Assembly (NCBI GenBank): GCA_947359465.1
Contig: OX375874.1
Coordinates: 99,141,441-99,205,440 of the forward strand
DNA: 64,000 nt
Reading direction: 5' to 3'
Source of the DNA: Metellina segmentata
Lineage: Eukaryota > Arthropoda > Arachnida > Araneae > Tetragnathidae
Numbering within the stretch: the first letter of the stretch is position 1; each line of letters starts with the position of its first letter. The position numbers and the translations under genes are program-made. Under the pieces are notes generated by a model. That model worked only from the letters and a program-made list of their open reading frames with translations. It searched no databases and was not told where the DNA came from. This document shows positions 59,576 to 64,000 of this stretch, piece after piece.

Positions 59576-60096
59576 TAGTTATCTACCAAGCATTTTAATA
59601 ATTATTGGACTGGAATGCATGCGGGTTCTTTCGAAAAAGAATCTTCTCTTCAGAAAATATGAATTTAAATGCATGTGTATTCCAGTTGCATAATAAGACA
59701 CATTTCGTTTGGTATCTGAAGTCGCAAATATCTGAATAAAATTCGAAAATTAAATAGATTTTGAAATATAAATAATTACAGCTATGTGCTACTGAATACC
59801 TGTGATCCACTTTTGTACCAGGTGTAATTTTGCAGACCATGTCTGATTAGTGAAGTGCCTTTTAACTAAATCCGCTTACGTCTGTAACACTAGTGAAAAT
59901 ATTTCAATTCATTACGAGAACTTTTATCGCTATGGAGACAGCGTATCCTTTCAGAATTAACGGAATGGGGAATTAGAACCAAATTCTATTTCAGTATTTG
60001 TAAGCAAAACAATACCAGGAATACGCTTAACGAAACTATATTTTAAAACGCAAAAATTGTAATTTTTATTTTATTGGACGATAATTATTTGTTATA
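59576..60096. other. unassigned AT-rich sequence
   Basis: Nothing supported. Confidence 0.4.
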
Positions 60097-60549
60097 GGTC
60101 CGGTGCACAAGTCCGGTTATTCAACGTGCGGCGCCACTGCGGCACTGAAGCCCAACTATGCACACATAACCATGAAATGACGCGCGAACTCATTTCGCGC
60201 CATTTGCGATAAATATTCTATCGAAGTATACGTGTTTATTTCGCTTACTTGGTGTAAAAAAAGTATATTTTGAACCAAATAGACGTTACTGGATGCAACC
60301 ATTTATTAATTATTATTTATATTCCATTTGTTTATAAAAACAAGGTACTTCAAAACGGGGACTCATGTGCGGCGACCGTGCGGCGCCGCGGGGAACTGCG
60401 ATACAAATTGCACTCAAGTTGGACGTGCGTTGCCCCAGCGGCGCTGGAGGCATGTGTGCACTGCTCCATTGGATCTAATGTATGTAAGACCGCACTTAAG
60501 TTGCGGCAGCGGCGCCGCACGTTGAAAAAGCAGATGTGTGCACCGGGCC
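60097..60549. mobile_element. TIR MITE (GGTGCACACAT family), copy 2
   Basis: Same orientation and layout as 34346-34774, about 453 bp. It begins GGTCCGGTGCACAAGTCCGG and ends ATGTGTGCACCGGGCC. Internal shared blocks include ACTCATTTCGCGCCATTTGC and TGTAAAAAAAGTATATTT. Flanks are TTATA and TTAATA, so the target duplication is unclear in this copy. Confidence 0.83.
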
Positions 60550-62352
60550 TTAATATACCAATTTGATACATCGTCAGCTTAGATCAGAATCTCTAAGTGA
60601 CGAAAACTAATTTCTGTGGTACATCTGTTTAAATGTTCTCTTTTAGGTTTTAAGTCAAAAATAAAATTTTTAAGCGACTGATGGTGTTATACATTTTTTA
60701 AATAGACTACAATATAAATATGCATAGTTCATTATCATGAACGTAAGCATTGATTGCCTCCGAAAAATTATCAGATAATGAGTTTCTGCCCTTAGTCGAC
60801 AATATCTTTTTCAAAAAATGTTTATTAATGCTATTTTCTTAGTTTCAGAATTTAATTTATGTAGAGATCCTTACTAATATTTTTTTGCTTAGCAACAAAA
60901 AGGTCATAAAAACAAGGAATCATTTTATGCTCCATGATAATGACGTACGGTGCTAGGAATGTGTTAATGGGATATTAATGATGTTGAAATAAAAATTAAC
61001 TATTATCACACTTTCCTTTTCTCTTTTAGAAAATAACATAAGCAAGCTAGAACCTACATATTCTGAGCAAGGTAACTTTTGTATTGAAAGAACACTCTTT
61101 TATCAATTTCCAACCAGATATTTGATCATTGCTTCTAGTTTCACAAATTCTGGTATACACTCCCCATTTTTCAACCTAAATCATAGTTTGGAAGTTACAA
61201 ATATTAATGTGAACTTAATTTTTATAGCCATGGTAAAGCACACATTTAAAAGCATATTATGCCAAAAAGCAATTCCATATTCGCTATAATTTTCTTAAAG
61301 GTAGGTGTAAAATGTCAAATTTACTGAATTCTATGTCACAAAAAAAAGTATACACCGCACTCTTTCGTACAAAAACACTATAAAACATGACACAGATTAC
61401 TTTGTTGCGCTTCTAAATGAAAAGGAACTGAATAAACAAGAATTTGTGATAGTTATCTGAATATTTTTGTTCATTTCTCGCTACGAAATATTTCGTTCTG
61501 TGCTCTGAATATGGTGATTTGAAACCACTTTTTCTACTAGGACATAAATTTTAAAGCATATTAAAGTTCTTTCTTTAGGTTGGAGTGTTATTGTTGCTGA
61601 TTCAGTTGATACAGAAGCTTAAACTTAACTATTTCTTTTCTCTCTTTGTAGAGATATTACCTATGGACAAAAAATTAACTCTAAATCAAAATGTCGAGTA
61701 CTTTTTTTAAATCTGTTAAACAGCCTAGGCTATTGTAATTTTTTATTTCATCAGTCAAAAGTAACTTTCCAACATCTCCAGCCAGCATACAAGAATCGGT
61801 ACTCGTCTGTGCTTGACAATGGGTATAGTGTCCTGAGGAGGCCATTCACTTTTAAGGCTGTGAAAAACATCTGAGTTAAGGGTTCTTTAAAATATAAACA
61901 TCCCATTTGCAATCTCCTTAGAAAACGTAATACGGTTACAAGCTAATAAAGCCCATTAAATGTCTTTCAGAGTGTTGATGGACTTATCAGAATCATATAA
62001 TGATATGGTTCACAAGCACAACACTATAACCACTCAAAAGCATGAATGTCTTACGATTCTGATATAGGTATGCTAGCTGGATATGCTGTAATTTTGTTCT
62101 TACTGACGAATTCATGAAAAGTAAAATATTTTACTCCGCTGTAAAACAATTTTTTTAAATAATATCTCTCTCGGGCCCGAAATTGTTTTATATTCCAATT
62201 TTTGTGTCTGTTTCAGCCTTCTATTCTATTTAAGGACCCACGTATCCATCAAAGTTTGTAGTCAAAGTGGATTGTATTGCTAAATTGGATATGTAGAAGC
62301 TACTTTGTAATTAGAACTACAGTTAAAAACAAGACATTTATTACAATTACAG
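60550..62352. other. unassigned AT-rich sequence
   Basis: About 1.8 kb with no gene, TIR or repeat that I can support. Confidence 0.45.
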
Positions 62353-62850
62353 TCAGGTATCATCTCCCTAAAACGGTAGAATGAAAATAGTCCGGATTGT
62401 ACACAAGAAGACGACAACCAACAGCTAAGATATTTAAGTTCTTATTATTCCAAGAACATTAAAAAAAAATACAGTTTCTACATCATCACATCAACATCAT
62501 TACACCAATACATAAAAGTTTGTATCCTCAGACAAGCCCTGTGACCTAAAATTGTTACCCTTTGCGTCTGACTCTCTAACCTCTCTGCCCGCAGTCCACA
62601 AAAAACAAAACGGAAAACGTATATATCCAATAAAAGATGTTCTAGACGAACACCACCTGCAAAGAACGTTATATTTCACCTGTTCTACTCAAGTCCTTGA
62701 AAAGCGCGCTACGGAAGAACAGCAGGTGGCACCAAACAATATAAAATCAGAATGTATTCGCTATTTCGATGAGACAATGGAGTAGGCACCTGCCCTGTAA
62801 GTGACCCTTCCTAAAGGACAAGCACTAAGGAGTTTGTCATGATGTTACAT
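62353..62850 (-). repeat. LTR-like dispersed repeat R3, copy 2
   Basis: It aligns over its length with 55840-56329 (for example ATATTTAAGTTCTTATTATT, CCAAGAACATTAA, ACATCATCACA and GAGTAGGCACCTGC), with perhaps 70% identity. The 77-codon frame at 62552-62785 is not conserved in copy 1 and is not a gene. Confidence 0.6.
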
Positions 62851-64000
62851 CGTATTTTCATGACACCAACCGTTGAACTGACTTTTTTATTCTGACAACC
62901 ATCGTTTTTTAAATCGGAATTCTGAATTTCGGGTGAAGTTTGTAACCAATTCAATCGATAAAAAAGTTGCGCAAATGCGGAAATTAAATTAAATTCGCAC
63001 ATCCAATCGCAAGTTTGAACTCTCACTCTCTAATAGTGTCCATAGATACCGTCCCTAACCACAAAGAAGATTATGAAGCGAAAATTTGTAAATTTAAAGT
63101 TTCTTCACCACCTTAACTAGCAACTATAGACCCAAACATAATCTTGAAACCTCGATTGGCCTAAAAATGTATGGTCTAGGTAGGAAATATGTTTAAAAAT
63201 CACCACATTCCACAGAGAAGGTAAAAATTATTCTTTTTGAATAAAAAATTTACAAAAATAGGCACATTAACAACACAGTCTTATTTATTCAATGCCCCTC
63301 AATTTAAAAGTTGCCATACATTATTAATTAATTATATTATAAAACTAATAACTATTGTAAAATCAATTATGTACACAAAACTTATTTTACTTTTTATTGT
63401 GCTTTTCAACGCAATAAGCTGGGTATATGTTAAATTTGAGACAGAATTTCTTAAATTAGACAATTAAAACCTATGTTTAAAATTATAATGAATATAGAAT
63501 TGTGTGTGTGTTTTAAGACTAATATGTTTCTCAATATGTACACCCACACCATTCCAATAAAAATGAAGTTTAAATTATTTACTACAAAGTTTTGAGTTTT
63601 TACAGAAATCTTTTCATGTGGAAAACACAAATTTGGAGAGTCACGGTGTAGTTATAGATATAAAGCGAATGCATTAAATTAAAAACATATGTATTTATGA
63701 ATAATTTTCTTATCAATTAAATGCATGTGAACAAGAAAATAATTTATGAAAGTAAACCACTAGAAAAGAAATCAATGCATATTTCAAATATTTATTCATT
63801 TTCAGAAATTACATTTTATTTGTCAAGAATAGTAATACGAAAAATGATTGGATGAAAACAATATTTTTACTATTACATAAAGAAAACTAAAAAGGCATGG
63901 AAATCTAAACTTTCATAAGAAATCCCTTTCTAAACAAAACCCAACTTATAAATAGTTATAAATGAAAAACGTTGTAGGGTTTAAATACCTATAATTTAAT
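62851..64000. other. unassigned AT-rich sequence
   Basis: No supported feature to the end of the window. Confidence 0.45.

Noticed and set aside
55840..62850. A single complete LTR retrotransposon between the two R3 copies
   Set aside because: The interval has no gag, protease, integrase or reverse transcriptase motif, and the two copies are too diverged to be LTRs of one recent insertion.

Overview
This window reads as intergenic or intronic DNA from an animal nuclear genome, most likely an arthropod. It is AT-rich, has long TA microsatellites, and is packed with transposable elements of arthropod type: many Tc1/mariner lineages, a pogo/Tigger element, a ZBED-like hAT, a non-LTR retrotransposon carrying an RNase H domain, tRNA-derived SINEs and Helitron-like ends. 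I recall closely similar DD41D 'DUF4817-type' transposases and the orphan protein near 50 kb from orb-weaver spider annotations, so a spider is my best guess; that rests on memory and should be tested. I found no convincing exon of a host gene. Every long or recognisable reading frame belongs to a mobile element.

Layout. 0-7 kb: a minisatellite built on a GACGAGATATCTCGTC palindrome, a mariner-like relic, a Tc1 element split by a TTAA-type MITE, and a second Tc1 element abutting it. 7.9-10.7 kb: a Tigger element holding a nested Tc1, next to an inverted repeat pair. 11-18.7 kb: a GC-richer unassigned block, local duplications, a Tc1 with a retroelement fragment inside it, and a second large array of the palindromic minisatellite with a period near 330 bp. 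19.2-20.7 kb: an intact 1,507-bp DD41D mariner-like element with a 358-codon transposase. 22.3-27 kb: a LINE whose only visible lesion is one UGA codon, inserted into a SINE with a 12-bp target duplication. 27-34 kb: Tc1 relics, a SINE, and a dispersed repeat. 34.3 kb and 60.1 kb: two copies of a TIR MITE. 35.4-40.3 kb: a three-level nest, mariner containing hAT containing a TA tract and a second DD41D copy almost identical to the first. 41.5-42.1 kb: a fold-back element. 46.6 kb: an internally deleted Tc1. 49.4-51.7 kb: a CACTG-ended element with a TTA target duplication, carrying remains of an uncharacterised protein family. 54-64 kb: a Helitron-like 3' end, further SINEs (one with a triplicated body), the second MITE copy, and a diverged LTR-like repeat pair.

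The elements do not form a pathway, but the nesting gives a relative chronology. Older Tc1, Tigger and mariner copies serve as landing sites; hAT, MITE, SINE and LINE insertions follow; the two near-identical DD41D copies look youngest. Stretches between these features are AT-rich and hold nothing I can assign.
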